Assembly (NCBI GenBank): GCA_047495785.1
Contig: JBLDXI010000042.1
Span: 3,968,001 to 4,032,000 of the forward strand
Source: Lepidodermella squamata
Taxonomy: Eukaryota > Gastrotricha
Length of the DNA: 64,000 nt
Direction: 5' to 3'
Shown: piece after piece, positions 1 through 11,896 of the stretch
Position numbering within the stretch: the first letter of the stretch is position 1
Layout: the number at the start of each line of letters is the position of its first letter
Made by a program: the position numbers and the translations under genes
The notes under the pieces: model-generated
What the model was told of the DNA's origin: nothing
The model's input: only the letters and a program-made list of their open reading frames with translations
Database searches by the model: none

Positions 1-371
1 CCCGTCTGAACTAAACAAGGAAATATCAAAAAAGCAAGACATGAAAGTGATAGCGCTCGTTATACGTAAATCACACATTCTTCAAATGGAAATAAGCGGT
101 TGAACAATTCATAGAAGTATTCAAGTAAATACAGCCTTATCAATAAGCCGTCAGGTAGTGTAGGGACTATATCTGGAAGTTACTACCAATTGTTTGGAAG
201 TAGCAATCTTTTCCAAACTACCAAACAAGAGAAAAAAACTGAAACCCCAAATATTTCGATAGAAAAAATGAATCATAAAATAACAAAATAAAAGACGTGT
301 TAATTTATCTCGTCAATGGGATTCATTTTATTCGATAAATTCAATACGAAGTCGGGGTTAGCACAAACAGC
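1..371. other. Left edge, no gene seen
   Basis: AT-rich sequence downstream of the minus-strand NTPase gene. I see no coding signal or repeat here. It may hold that gene's 3' UTR. Confidence 0.5.
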
Positions 372-1772
372 TTAGAAATGCGTGACCTGAGGGTGCTCTT
401 TGAAGTACAGCCGTTCAACGTTTGAGTAAAATGTCCACCGTTTCTCTGCAACCTTTGAAAGCACGTTTGCTAAAGTCATTCTATTTCCAATAGATGCAAT
501 CTCTTCGACGTCGACATAAGTACCGCCATTCTTCAGATGTAGCTCAACATCTTTAACGGTGCAAACTGACTTCGCATCTGTGCATTCGAAAATGGCTTTG
601 ATGACAATCTCATCTTGGAGACACTTCCAGCACTGCGCGATGTGATTCTTCACCTCTGAAAAGAGCGTATTCTTCACGTCTACGAAAAACCAAATATTCA
701 TCAGTTTTAAGAGAAAAAGAACAAAGACGGGCAAGTACCTTCAAACTTTTTCCTCTTTATCAGGGACTCGGATACGTTTCTCAGCTGATTCAAACGACCA
801 CCGACAAGCGCGAAGACCCGTGAGTAGAGAGTACCATCCGTGTTCGCCACACCACGTTTTTGAAGGTAATCGAAAACTTGATCTTGGTCAATGTCACCAA
901 TGCGATACAATTCCCCACGTGAAAAAGAATTTCTACCTATTGAATAAATATGATGATTAGCAATTACTGAATTAAGTTGGCATGAAACCAACCGGTAATT
1001 TGCTGAGGCGCCGCTCCATCGGATGAGACAAAAATAGTGACGAATAGACGATCATCAATCGCATCTTTTGCGCCTTCTTGAAGCACTTCCAAAATGTCGG
1101 GATTCTTCTCCGCAAGCCGGTTCACGTTGTCAATGACCAGAACAGGCATTTTATTGTGTTTCGCCTTGTACCACTTAGCCATTTCTTTGAACCGAAAGTA
1201 CACTGGAAACCAATTTCCTTCATTAGCTTCAGAGAACAAGTATAGAACAAGCAGAGAAGAAAGGGCAAATTCTACTTACATGGCTTATCAGCGACAGGCT
1301 TTTTAAAGAAAGCACTAATACGATACTTGTAGCCGGTAGCATTGGCGAACTCCGATGCAAATAGAGAGACTTCCGCAGGGACATCCACGTAAATCACACC
1401 GCTGCCAACAGTTCGACACGCTTTCATAACAGCTGTCGTCTTTCCTGTACCATGACTTCCAGTAATTAGGCAATACCATCTTTTGATATTCAATGGTGAT
1501 GGCGTGAGCATGTGTAGCAAATCCTTCTCCAACTCTGGGCGGTCAACCGACGCTATTTCTTCCATGTCTAGAAATTCACCAGAGCCTCGTTCCAGGCGAA
1601 GTTTCAAAGCTCTTTCATCCTTATATCCAACGTAAGCCACATAGATGTAGTAGGCGACAGGTAGAACGACCATCGGGAATCGCATGAGCAATTCGAAAAA
1701 ATCGCCGACAAGGAAACATAACGTTTGCAGAATGCCCAGGGCTTCTTCCTCGGCGAAGCCATATGCGCCCAT
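372..1772 (-). CDS. Membrane-anchored P-loop (AAA/STAND-like) NTPase, 4 exons
   Basis: Exons by frame: 1772-1280, 1226-993, 936-739, 679-372; 410 aa. A hydrophobic N-terminus (about residues 10-50, with a clear span near 32-50) is followed by a Walker A motif GSHGTGKT (105-112) and a Walker B VLVIDN (about 193-198). A conserved-looking GGRLNQLR follows. The order Walker A, VIYVDVP, VIDNVNRL, FVSS, IGD, GGRL resembles a P-loop ATPase family that I recall as large in fungi such as Rhizophagus and scarce in animals. Function is unknown; an ATP-driven membrane-associated switch is only an inference. The start is the first in-frame ATG before the hydrophobic stretch; an extra upstream exon is possible. 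I see no stop or frameshift in it. Confidence 0.75.
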
Positions 1773-3977
1773 ATCAATAAGGGTGCAGAATACAAAAGCT
1801 CAATTAATCCTCAACAGGACAGCACTGCCAACTAGCCTTCCATTTCCATTCATTTTGGTTTCTACTTCTACCTTAACTCTATCAATAACGACAAATAATG
1901 ATCCACCCACATATGAAACAAAGAAAAGAGAATACAAGTAGCATCGGTTTTGATTTCGAGAAGGGTCAATGTTGGAATTGAATAGCTCATTGCATTCGCT
2001 GAAATTAGCGCGAATAGGTGTTACAGAATAAGTAAAACTTGAGCAAAATAAACACTGGAAGCAAAGAAGCAAACAAGTGTGCAGTTGTTGAAATTGTGGC
2101 AAAAATGCAACTTTAATTGAGGGGGCCTTGTTTTCTCCGCCCTCCGAAGAATGGAGAGGGCCTGGAAAGGACCCCGGCACTGTGGCCACGCAGCGCTAGG
2201 AATTTTGTAGGAAAACAAGCGGGGAGGTGTAGGAAACGGAGCCAGTCCAGACGATTCGATTATCTTAATTGCCAATTAATAACATCAGCAATCGATGATG
2301 AAGATGTGGCAAATGGCAATAATAGTTTTTCTACTTTTTCGCTTATTTGCGACCTAGCTACCCTCTCCATAATTTGTTCAAGCCCAATTAGTGTCTTCTT
2401 GCTTAACGAAAGGTAGCTCATCCATCTCCATAGCGCATCCTTCCAATTAACATTTTAAAGTCAAAGTTTCAGGTGTTCAAACTATGGTTCCGTGCCTTTC
2501 CTACAAACCCCGGCCAGCTTTCCTACAAAACGATCCCGGTTTCCTAAGAACGAACCGTCATTGCCGTGCAACAGGTTTGCAAGCGCAAAATCAAGCAGTG
2601 TCGATCGGCTTACTGACAAGACAATTTTCACATTTTTTTGAATGAAATAAAAATTTATATATGAATATATTATAACATATAAAAAATTTAATTTAAAACT
2701 GCATATTTTAAAATTTTCGCGGGGAAGCGCGCTAAAAGAAGAGAGCTTTGGGTGAAACGCGGAGGTCGGAGGTGCGCTTGCTAAACGGCCGCACATGAGC
2801 TGTTTCTCGTTTTCTGTTTCTGCTTTATGTTCAAGAGAGGGAGAGTTCTGGACGGCGTGGGTCTTTCGTCTAGCTTGAGCTTTGGGTTTCAGTAAGTCAG
2901 CTGCTCTTTGCTCCATAGTCTCTCATCATATCATATCGCATATCGCGATATATTGCATATCGCGCCTTCCGCGCCAGAGCAGTGTGCCGGAAATAGAAAC
3001 AAATGGCGTAAAACTAACTTTTTGCATCTTCGCCAAGCCAGTCGCGTGCCTGATCGCTGGAAAAAAGTTGAACGTCAGTTTTTTGCGCATCAAATGCATT
3101 ACGCCATTTGTTTCTATTTCCGGCACACTGTTCTGGCGCGGAAGGCGCGATATGGCCTCTATAGCCATAGCCTCTAGCCTCTAGTCAACGGATAACTTTA
3201 TCGGTGTGATGAACTTCATGATGAACGTAGATCCCTCAACTATAAATATGTGATTTCTAGTGAAAACTGAAATATGATTGAAATGAACGTTCATATTTTA
3301 CACAATTATTCATAACAGCAAACAGAACACTAGCTTGCTGTAATAATAACCTGACTGGTCATCTTTGTTGTAATTTGGATCCTTTCATTTATCAATTCCA
3401 GCAATACGTAAGCAGCACTAGTAATATATCGATTTTGGACCTCCTCATATCTCCCTAACGAAAGTTCATTTTGGGACGGAATCCGGCATTGGCGTTGATC
3501 TCTCAGTAATCCAAAGAAAAACAAAGATCTGACTATTGGCTTTTGCAGGGCAATTACCTGAAATTCAGGTGAAACTCGGCAATCGGAATTGCGGACTAAA
3601 AAATATAATCGTGTTGCGTTGGAATGGAGCCATTATCATGCTTTATTTTTCATGCTGAACAAATAATAACTGGGTGAATTCTTTCGCTACGTGCTACGTG
3701 CGCAAAAAAATTATTTCTCATTTGAAAAAATAATGATTCGCCATTTGCTCATCATTTTTGAAATCTGACCCAAAGGCCGATAAAAACTGAAAACTCATAA
3801 CGCCATTCCGCATGCAAATGGGTTAGCCCGAAATAAGTACCGTTACGCTAAGAGCTTCGAAGCGTCGTGAAGTTGAAATTCGACAATATAGAACAGAATA
3901 TTATTCGTCAAACTACACCCTCTCATTTTATTCAACATTCAAGATCACGATAAATCACAAATTGTTCTATAATATCC
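1773..3977. other. Gene-free stretch with repeats
   Basis: I recognise no gene. Around 2190-2550 the short word gtaggaaa recurs in both orientations. A long hairpin element lies at 2956-3154. Open frames here are short and hug the inverted repeats, so I did not call them. Confidence 0.5.
2956..3154. repeat. Foldback element with 56-bp inverted arms
   Basis: The arms 2956-3011 and 3099-3154 are reverse complements over 56 bp with a single mismatch (agagcagtg against agaacagtg), around an 87-nt spacer. Ends read catatcgcgcc and ggcgcgatatg. Any target duplication is ambiguous, because the flanks share only the palindromic ATAT. The left flank also carries several catatcgcg and tatcgcgata words. 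It has no coding capacity, so a MITE-like or foldback element is the simplest reading. Confidence 0.85.
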
Positions 3978-4932
3978 TCATTTGGTGGCATAGCCAGACG
4001 CCGTTGGAGTGTAAATTTTGAAAACCAGTCCTTTTAAAGGGGCTCTGAAATTCGAATAAAAAAATCTCACGATGCAAGAAACAATGAGAAAAATTGACCA
4101 ACATGAATTTATTCACTTTGACATCAGTGAATCCGACCGATTTGAGAACTTCGAAAGGTCGACGGCTGGGGTTGCAGTCGGTGAAATAAACCAACAGTGG
4201 ATTAGCGATGAAGCGTTGAATCAGCTCCATTAGCCAATTTTCCGACCGAATGTGGTCCCAGAAGTAATACCTTCCATTCTATATAAAAATCGGAATAATT
4301 ATTTTAGCAAATTTATCTAAAATAAGATTTTATACCGGTTTCAAAACGCGATAGATCTGCTTGAAGGTGGCCGTGTTGTCAGAAACTGAGCAATTAACAA
4401 GCCTCGATAGAGCAACATCAACCGAAGCGTCAGCAAGTTGCGACGAGTCGAGGTCCTCGATTTTGCAGTTGATCAGCGTAAATTTGCCATCCCTTGAATT
4501 AATCTTTAAAAATTTTCCAAAATTTTTGAAATTCAACCTTTCAAGGTGAGATTTATTCCACGCCTCTTGCAAGAACGGGTTGAAGTCAGGGCACGGTTCA
4601 ACAACGATCAGATGAATGCCGGCTGGATAGGCCTCGAACGCAGGCTCAGGTCCTGCGAAAATCGATCAAAAATTCTCAAAAATATAAAAAGGATCCTAGA
4701 AATAACCTGCTCCATATTCCAAAACAGTTGGTTGATGTTTCTTTCCAACTTCTTCGATGCTTTGGCGAATCTCGTCGTTGAAAGGCTTCAGAATTTTGCC
4801 GCAAGCTGCACGGTATTGAGGCCCGACGTGGCTTATCAATTTCAGGTGAAGGAAATGGCGAAATTGTTCGAGAAAAAACAAAGGCGGGAAAACAACCTTC
4901 AACCAGAGAGGAAAATCATAAGTTACAGCCAT
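3978..4932 (-). CDS. METTL7-type methyltransferase, copy 1
   Basis: Exons 4932-4707, 4652-4538, 4492-4336, 4278-4103 and 4044-3978 give 246 aa, close to the usual METTL7 length of about 244. An N-terminal hydrophobic segment (LWLKVVFPPLFFLE) fits the membrane anchor of this family. The SAM-binding motif I reads VLEYGAGP, followed by an acidic strand end VVEPCPDF. Then come RVLKP and GRYYFWDH, where the family has RVLRPGGxxxFxEH, and the family's C-terminal GYAxK as GYATK. Members methylate small thiols at ER or lipid-droplet membranes; the substrate here is unknown. Without removing the 58-nt last intron the protein would end in an unrelated tail. A same-length paralogue lies at 11897-12815. 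An ATG 33 nt further upstream is possible. Confidence 0.85.
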
Positions 4933-5548
4933 TTTATTCAGCTGGATTTTAAAGCAACTACTCAAATATCAAAATGACCGAATACTAAAAAAAAGTCTTG
5001 TAAACACGTGCTCGCATGCATCAGACGTTTTTTCGGCTTATCTCTGTCCTTTCAAACCACAGTTTTCTAATCAGACAAAAGCGACGTGAGCTCATTAAAG
5101 ACAACTGATTGTATTGCGGTACAATTTCCCCACAATTTTGTACATTAGCTTGCCTATTAAATTCGGGAAAAATGTCAGAAAAATCGCCGGTCTCATGTAA
5201 TACAAAAATATCGATATTATTGCTTCAATCATCTATCGGCGATTTTTCGGAAGGAGACGCTCCAAATTGAAGCTATGGAGCTGAATATTATGCCCAATAT
5301 CAGAAAAATAGGCAATTTGACTTGCTGTAAAATTACCATTTAATCACCTGTCATATTTACCTGTCAGGTTTATGCCAAACTAAAGATTTACAAATCAAGA
5401 CCTCAAAAACTCCAATATTCACATTTTATTTTCCATAGAAAATTAATAAGATAATTGAAATGTATCAATTTTAAATTGAGTTTACATAGGAAATTTAGAA
5501 TTTGAGAAATTCTCAGTAGCAGCAATACTGTGCGCAAACGGTCTAACA
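4933..5548. other. Intergenic, no gene seen
   Basis: AT-rich spacer between the methyltransferase start and the 3' end of the lectin-collagen gene. Only short AT-rich words such as atatcgatat stand out. It should contain the promoter of one gene and the 3' UTR of the other. Confidence 0.5.
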
Positions 5549-8500
5549 TTAATGGTAATGGAAAGCTTGACCGTTAGCAATGTCGGGGAAGCGAGGTGAG
5601 TGAGGCGGCGATGCCGAATTCGTTTCGACTACTGTTCGCCGGCGAAGATCTGGGCTGCTGCGGATGATGGCTTCACCTAATTGGCGAACCTCAGAGCCCT
5701 GCTGGTACCCGGTTACGACCTCGACCTGTCCGCCGTGATAACAGCCTTGATGGCACTGATGCATGACAGGCATCGATTGATGCAAGATTTGAGTTGGAGT
5801 TGAGTCGACGCAAACGTATTCCTTCTTTCGGATGGTTGGAGGTGATATCATGCAAGTTTGGCGAATTATCTGCGGCTCCGGCATCGGGCCGGGTGGGCCA
5901 GGAGGACCAGGAGGGCCAGGCCGACCAGCGGGACCAGGGGGGCCAGTGGGCCCTGAGACACCTGGAGGTCCCGGATTACCATCACGACCTTTCTCGCCCT
6001 GTGGCCCTCTCGTCCCGTCTTTCCCGTCTTTTCCGGCAGGTCCAGGCGGGCCGTCTGGCCCTCGGTCACCCCGATCACCTGGTGGACCTGGAGGTCCCAT
6101 CGGTCCGTCTCGGCCTTGCGGCCCAGGGGGGCCGGCTGGACCCCTTGGGCCTGGCGGTCCTTCGACGACTCTAACTGTGCCTTGTCCCATTGGTCCTGAG
6201 GGGCCTTGATCTCCCGGGTCCCCTTTTTCGCCCTTTTCGCCAGGAAGGCCTCGAGGACCCATGTCACCCTTGTCGCCTTTCGGCCCTGGCGGACCCGGAG
6301 GGCCAGGAGGCCCAGGTGGTCCTGGAACGCAGACATGTCTCGGCGGCTCAACGCATACTTTTCGGACTTGGGGCGGTGAAATAACGCAGCGGCGTACTAG
6401 CTGAGGTTCCGGAATTGGACCTGGAGGCCCCATTGGTCCATGTGGGCCCATTGGCCCAGGTGGGCCAGGTGGTCCTGCTGGTCCACGATCACCCATTGGT
6501 CCGCGATCTCCCGGTTTTCCTGCAGGACCCGGTATGCCGGGGACACCCGGTGGACCATTTTGACCATCCCGACCAGGCGGACCGGGAGGTCCCGCTGGGC
6601 CCGCAACACCAGGAGGCCCAGGAGGCCCTGGAGGTCCCGGAATTCCTTTCCCCGGGGAGCATGGTGGTCCAACGGGCCCCTGGGGACCAGTCGGCCCGGG
6701 CGGGCCCATCTTGCCATCTTTCCCATTCTGACCGGGGCACCCTGGCGGTCCCATGGGGCCAGGAAAACCTTGTGGTCCCGGATCCCCTTTGTCACCTTTA
6801 ACCCCTCGCTCGCCTTTGGGACCAGGTGGTCCAGGGTCACCTTTCGGTCCAGGGTCACCATCCTTGCCATCCTTACCATTTTTGCCCCTTTTACCTTTCC
6901 TGCCCTCTTTTCCACGACGGCCACGAGGACCTGGACGACCTGGCGGCCCTTCGATTACCTGAAACGGACCTGGACAACCTATGGGGCCCTGCGGACCAGG
7001 AGGGCCGATCGGACCGATGTCTCCACGCTCCCCCTTTTCTCCTTTCTTACCTTGAGGACCTTGAGGACCCGCGTCACCTTTGTCGCCTTTCGGCCCTGCC
7101 GTACCACCAGGTCCTGCTGGTCCAATCAAGCCTTGCTCGCCCTTTGGTCCCTGTGGCCCGTCATCCCCTTTGGGACCCATCGGACCCACTGGTCCTGCGA
7201 TTGGCTCAGGGATCCAAGCCAGTATTTGCTCTTTCGTAAAACATTTACAAGCTGGTCGAGCCATGCGTTTCGTAAATAACATGGCAAATAAAGCCGCGAA
7301 TAGAATCGCAATAATGGCCGCGACGACGCACGATATGACAATCATTTCGGCTAAGTTTAGGGATGATTGAGTGATGGGTGGTGGCTCAGACACTTGGGCT
7401 CCAGGCCCAGGTTGTGTTGTCGAAGGGGGTGGCGGTGGCGGTTGAGTAGGTGTTATAGTAGATGGCGAGGGATTTACAACTGTTGTCGGAGTTGGAATCT
7501 GATCGCAGACGAAGGCTTGTGACTTGCAGTCATGAGTGGACCATCTAAAAACAGAGCTTGATTATCAGTGTTCAAAATACTATAATAATCTCGTACACAT
7601 ATCCTAGGGACCGCGGGTCTTTAACCAACGACACGCAGTCTCCACAAGCTGTTCCACTTGTTGCAGCTAGTGGTGGAAATTCACGAGGTTGCACCACGCT
7701 GCCATCTTGCCAAGACATTCCAAAGTTTTTCGTGCCCAGCCAGTAGTAAGATGTGCCTGGTATTGCGCTCTTCAAAGCTGTCCTCGTTGCTTCGACATCC
7801 GCGACGCTTTTCAGCGAAGCCAATGAATTACTGCACCGCTTCTGAGCCTCATCGAAGTTCAAATTGTCTTCCTCGGTGAGAGTCACCCGGTTGTTAGATG
7901 CTTGGCAAAGAGCAAAGCTGACAGCCGAGCATGGCCTAGGAACCAAATCAACAACAGGATCGGCGTTAGCTCGCGAAATGACTCGCATTGATAAACACAT
8001 TGGACATGTCTTCGCATCGGCAGCTAGAGTCCAATTTTCGCAAGCTGCATACGACGCAGCAGCTGTGGCGTAGATTGATGAGACTATCGAGTCCCTGCTA
8101 CTCGAGGACCTTGAAGCTAACTCAATTGCTGAGGAGCAGGTCATCCGCTTAGACCAATCGATTTCATCTGAGCAGTTGCATTTCGGCGTACCCTTGCTCT
8201 GGAACAGAAAACAAACAATATAATGATCATTTTAATATGCAATGGTTGACATACCAAGTCTGTTTCGAGGATATCGTAGAGCATTGCATATCTGTAGCCA
8301 GCTCGTGAGCAGTATGTCGTACACTCCACTCGAGTTTTATCATCATCCAACCTCCTGAATTGTTGAAATTGTGGGCGCCCCAAAATTGGGCCACTGCCTT
8401 CTTGGAAGAAGCAGCCCTGCCAATAGAGTGACGATCCATCGTCTAACCAGGCCCATGGCTGTGGGGTAACTCGTAGCCCAGTGTGAGCTTCATTAATATT

Positions 8501-8758
8501 GCCACGAATCAGGGCGGCTTCCACTATGGTTTGGTCATCAATCGATTCGATTTTCGCCAACTTCGGGCAGGTCTGGCTGATATCAGTGTAAGTTACCGGC
8601 TGAGGGTATGAGAGTACGTCGAAGCACTTTCCGCTTCCGGTTGTGGAGCATGATTTATAAACCGTAGGCTTGTTGTTGTCATTAGGGGCTTGTTGTGAGG
8701 AAATAAGAATACAGTTGACGAGGCATAAGATGCCGAGTGAGTATTTTAGTCTCGGCAT
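5549..8758 (-). CDS. C-type lectin / transmembrane / collagen fusion protein
   Basis: Exons 8758-8255, 8198-7612 and 7544-5549 give 1028 aa. Order: signal peptide ([14 protein letters not shown]); a first lectin-like region with WAWLDDGS; a WSC-like cysteine cluster (ECTTYC...GYRYA...CNCS) spanning intron 1; a second C-type lectin domain ending in the typical SYYWLGTKN...CKSQAFVCD; a Thr/Pro stalk; one membrane span ([20 protein letters not shown]); the basic Cys-bearing [11 protein letters not shown]; two Gly-X-Y blocks each closed by a PEPQ...ISPP...VCV segment; and a His/Cys-rich tail. The last exon alone carries the lectin end, stalk, span and collagen in one open frame, so the fusion does not depend on a guessed splice. 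The signal peptide plus positive charges after the span predict an extracellular lectin and a cytosolic collagen part, which is odd. An ATG 39 nt upstream of the chosen start is less signal-peptide-like. Confidence 0.85.
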
Positions 8759-9265
8759 GGCGCGCAATGCCTGAGAAAAAGGGGTCGTCAAAACCAACTG
8801 AATTCAGACTGCCAACGGTTGATAGGTACAGGTTCTATCTCTCGCTTGCAATTATTTAGTCATTGCGCGTTGCCAGGGTGCCATGGACGCGCGAAAGCTA
8901 AAACGCAAGCGAACTGAATGGCGAATCATCGATCATAAATACCAGCGGCGTAACCAAGACCACATCCTCCCATTGTTCGAGCCGCATTAATGATCACCCA
9001 TAGCGCTGCGAGGTGTCAACGCGCACCTAGTAGCAGGTAATGCGGACGACGGCAGTGCTAAAAAAAACGATCGAACAACTTCTGTTATCGAGCCATTCGT
9101 TGGTGCGAATATTCTAGAATAGCTAAGTTCAACTCGTGCCGCTATATCGACAGGCGAAATAACTGGTTATTGCAGTGGGCTAAAATAAAAAATTCGGGTA
9201 CGTAATAACACAAGAGTGTTAAAATATTCAGTCCTATAGGACTTGGATGAATGATTTGACTGACG
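8759..9265. promoter_or_regulatory. Divergent intergenic region
   Basis: This 507-bp stretch separates the starts of two divergent genes, lectin-collagen (-) and neprilysin (+), so it should hold both promoters. I found no unambiguous TATA box or other site. The assignment rests only on the divergent layout. Confidence 0.4.
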
Positions 9266-11808
9266 ATGTCCTTGGTAAAAGTCAAAATGTTCATGTTCAG
9301 TGTTTTGATCGTAGCAAGGTTGGCATCGCTATCTAATGCTGCTTCTTATGAAATTCATAATCTAACAGCAGCTATTGACAGAAGCTATTGCTTGGATCCT
9401 GGCTGCATAGAGGCTGCAGCTTTGATTATTCGAACTGCTAACCTCTCGCTAGATCCCTGCGAAGACTTCTACGAATTCGCTTGCGGTAAGTTCATTACTG
9501 CAGCGACCAAGCAATTTGCGATTAAAAGGAAGTCGGTCATCAACATCTACGATAGCTATTGTAATCTAGTTGAAGACTCCATTCAAGAGGCACTGATTCT
9601 TGGGGATCGCCCGGGACAGCCGATCGAGGAGAGAAATGCTGCATTTTTCTACAAGGTTTGAAACACTCGATAAACAACAACCTTAGCAAGGAAAATTGCC
9701 TTTATTAGTCATGCGTTGATTTTAAGAGTTACGGAGACGATGGTGGAGTTCTTCAGGCGGTCGAAGTAAGGTTTCTACGTCAACTTGTGAGAAAAGTGGC
9801 GGGAGATTCTGATTCGGGAGATATCCCTTCGTTCTTTAATTCATCTTCTATCAGCAACGGAAATTTCAGCATTGAGGAGCTCTTGGTCCGGGGGTTACTT
9901 TATTCCCCGAACACAACAACCGCCTTCTTTCAAATGAGCATCGACCGAGATTTGTTGGATGCTTCCAAATTATCAATTTTCATCGCGCAAAGCCAGACAT
10001 TCTTCTTCCTTGACCAATCTCTTTTAGCTTATTTACGACAACAGCAAGAATTCAGCGGAGTTGATGCCCTTGAAGAAGAGCTAATACCTAGATATGAAGC
10101 CTTCCTGAGGAATTTCTCCTTACTTGTTGATCCTTCTATGAACGGAAGGGCAAATGAGACAGTGTTGATCCGAAGGATGATTGACTTTGAGAAAGGCCTC
10201 GCTATGTTGACTCCAGCTATAGCTGATATCCCAGCTCATGTTTTTGGACCTGATGATGAAGGTAATTTAACTTTCCATGAGCTACAAAAGCTGTCACCTG
10301 CAGTCAATTGGATAAAACTACTGCGAGCTATAGGAATTCAATACAATGTCTCTACTCTATTGACATCGGATTGGGAGAGGATTTCGTTTAATGTCTATTC
10401 GAAGTCTTACTTCCGAGATTTATCTTCATATTTGAAAGTATGGATGAATTCTACGGATGGGCAACTTGTCCTGAGGAATTACGTTATATTGCAAAGTTTG
10501 CTCAGTTACTTACCGGAGTTTCGATCATCAGTTCTGACAGATCTTATCAATGCGTTGACATCTACACAGAGTCGTGAATCAACTTCGTCTGAAATCCAAT
10601 GTTTGAAACTAGCAAAACGTTATTATGGCAAGTCTATGTCACGCCGTTTTATCGCTAACTACTTCCCATTACAATCGAAGGAAAGATTGGAAAGGATCTC
10701 TGAGCAAATCAGGACGACTTTCGCACAAAAGTTGCGCGCGAAAAATTACGGTTGGCTTGACAGCCAATCGAGAAATAAGGTGTTGTTGAAAATTGGCAAA
10801 ATTTCTTATTCGATTGGATACCCGGACGATCTCCTCGAAGACAGGAACTTTGGATTGGTTTCGCCAGCATTTTCCGACTACTTCGAGAATATCCAGAAAC
10901 TTAGGAATGGTCTGAATTCAGTTGCGTTCAAACTTTTGGACAAACCCCCCGAGCGAGAAAACGAGTAGGTGATTTGTTAGCTTAGAATCCTTGAATGAAC
11001 TTGCGCATTTTTAGTTGGGGATCACTGTTGCCGATAGATAACAATGCGGCCTATGACCCCCTTAATAATGCTGTGCATATAGCTGCAGCTATCTTGGTCG
11101 AGCCTTTCTTCCGACCGGACTTCCCATCATCATGGAACTGGGGTATAGGACAAACCATCGGTCATGAAACGCTTCACTCTCTAGACCAACTCGGCGGCAA
11201 ATATGACGAACTCGGCCGAAGGATGGATCTGATGAGGAATGAAAGTTTCTGGCTGTTTACGAATGAGACTCAAGCTATCTTCAAGAACTTGACTCAATGC
11301 ATGATTGACCAGTACTCAGCGACGGATTTTCAAGTTCTGCCAGGCTACACAACGGATGGTCAAGCGACTTTCAACGAAAATCTTGCTGATAATGGAGGTC
11401 TGAATTTGGCATTTGAGGTAAGAATTTGAAACGGGAGTCTTCCATTTGTTCACACTTTTTCAGGCCTTCAAAAGCGAAGCCAACGATACGTTTGATCAAT
11501 TAGAATTAGCTGTGAAACATCCATCTCTGAACAACGGCAAGGGTTTGTCAAAGAGCCAAGTTTTCTTTCTAGCAGTTGGTATTGGTTACTGCGAAGCTCG
11601 AACGCCGACCAGTTTGAAAAAGCAGTTGGACACTGATATTCACGCACCAAATAAACAGCGAGTTAACGTGATGATGGCAAATTCTGAAGTTTGTTTCAAC
11701 GTTTTATTGTTCATCTCTCTAAATTAGCTATTTCAGGATTTTGCACATGCTTTTCGATGCTCGAAAGGTTCCAGAATGAACCCTGTGAAAAATTGTCGAG
11801 TTTGGTGA
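9266..11808 (+). CDS. Neprilysin-like M13 zinc metalloendopeptidase, secreted
   Basis: Exons 9266-9655, 9709-10964, 11015-11417, 11464-11688 and 11737-11808 give 781 aa, near the family norm of 700-780. The N-terminus is a hydrophobic signal (MFMFSVLIVARLASLSNA) with no cytosolic tail, so the enzyme is probably secreted rather than type II membrane-bound. The early DPCEDFYEFACG is the M13 N-terminal signature. Zinc ligands are HETLH (residues 599-603) and ENLAD (670-674); NAAYDP stands where the family has NAYYxP. The last exon gives CSKGSRMNP and the terminal C-R-V-W that closes nearly all M13 enzymes. All key residues are present, so it should cleave small extracellular peptides. It converges with the methyltransferase at 11897, with 88 bp between stop codons. 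Confidence 0.93.
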
Positions 11809-11896
11809 CATTTACTTAATGAAACATGTTTTAATTCAATGATCAGCTTTATTTCCTGCTTCAATAATGCTGATTAACAGGCATGGCATCACTGTT

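Noticed and set aside
2117-2916. Frames of 84-144 codons on both strands
   Set aside because: No domain, overlapping frames on both strands, and repeat-rich composition.
3967-4230. Unspliced C-terminus of METTL7 copy 1 ending at 3967
   Set aside because: Removing the 58-nt intron 4045-4102 restores the family end GYATK, matching the paralogue; the unspliced tail has no counterpart.
4546-4977. Plus-strand frame of 143 codons
   Set aside because: Antisense to exons of the METTL7-type gene, whose SAM motif and exon phases are clear.
5794-7370. Several long plus-strand frames rich in Gly, Pro and Arg opposite the collagen
   Set aside because: They are shadows of the Gly-X-Y codon pattern on the minus strand. 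The minus-strand frame has the span, lectin end and conserved caps.
7393-7393. A separate collagen gene starting near 7393
   Set aside because: No ATG is there (the codon is GTG) and the frame continues upstream through the stalk into the lectin terminus CKSQAFVCD.
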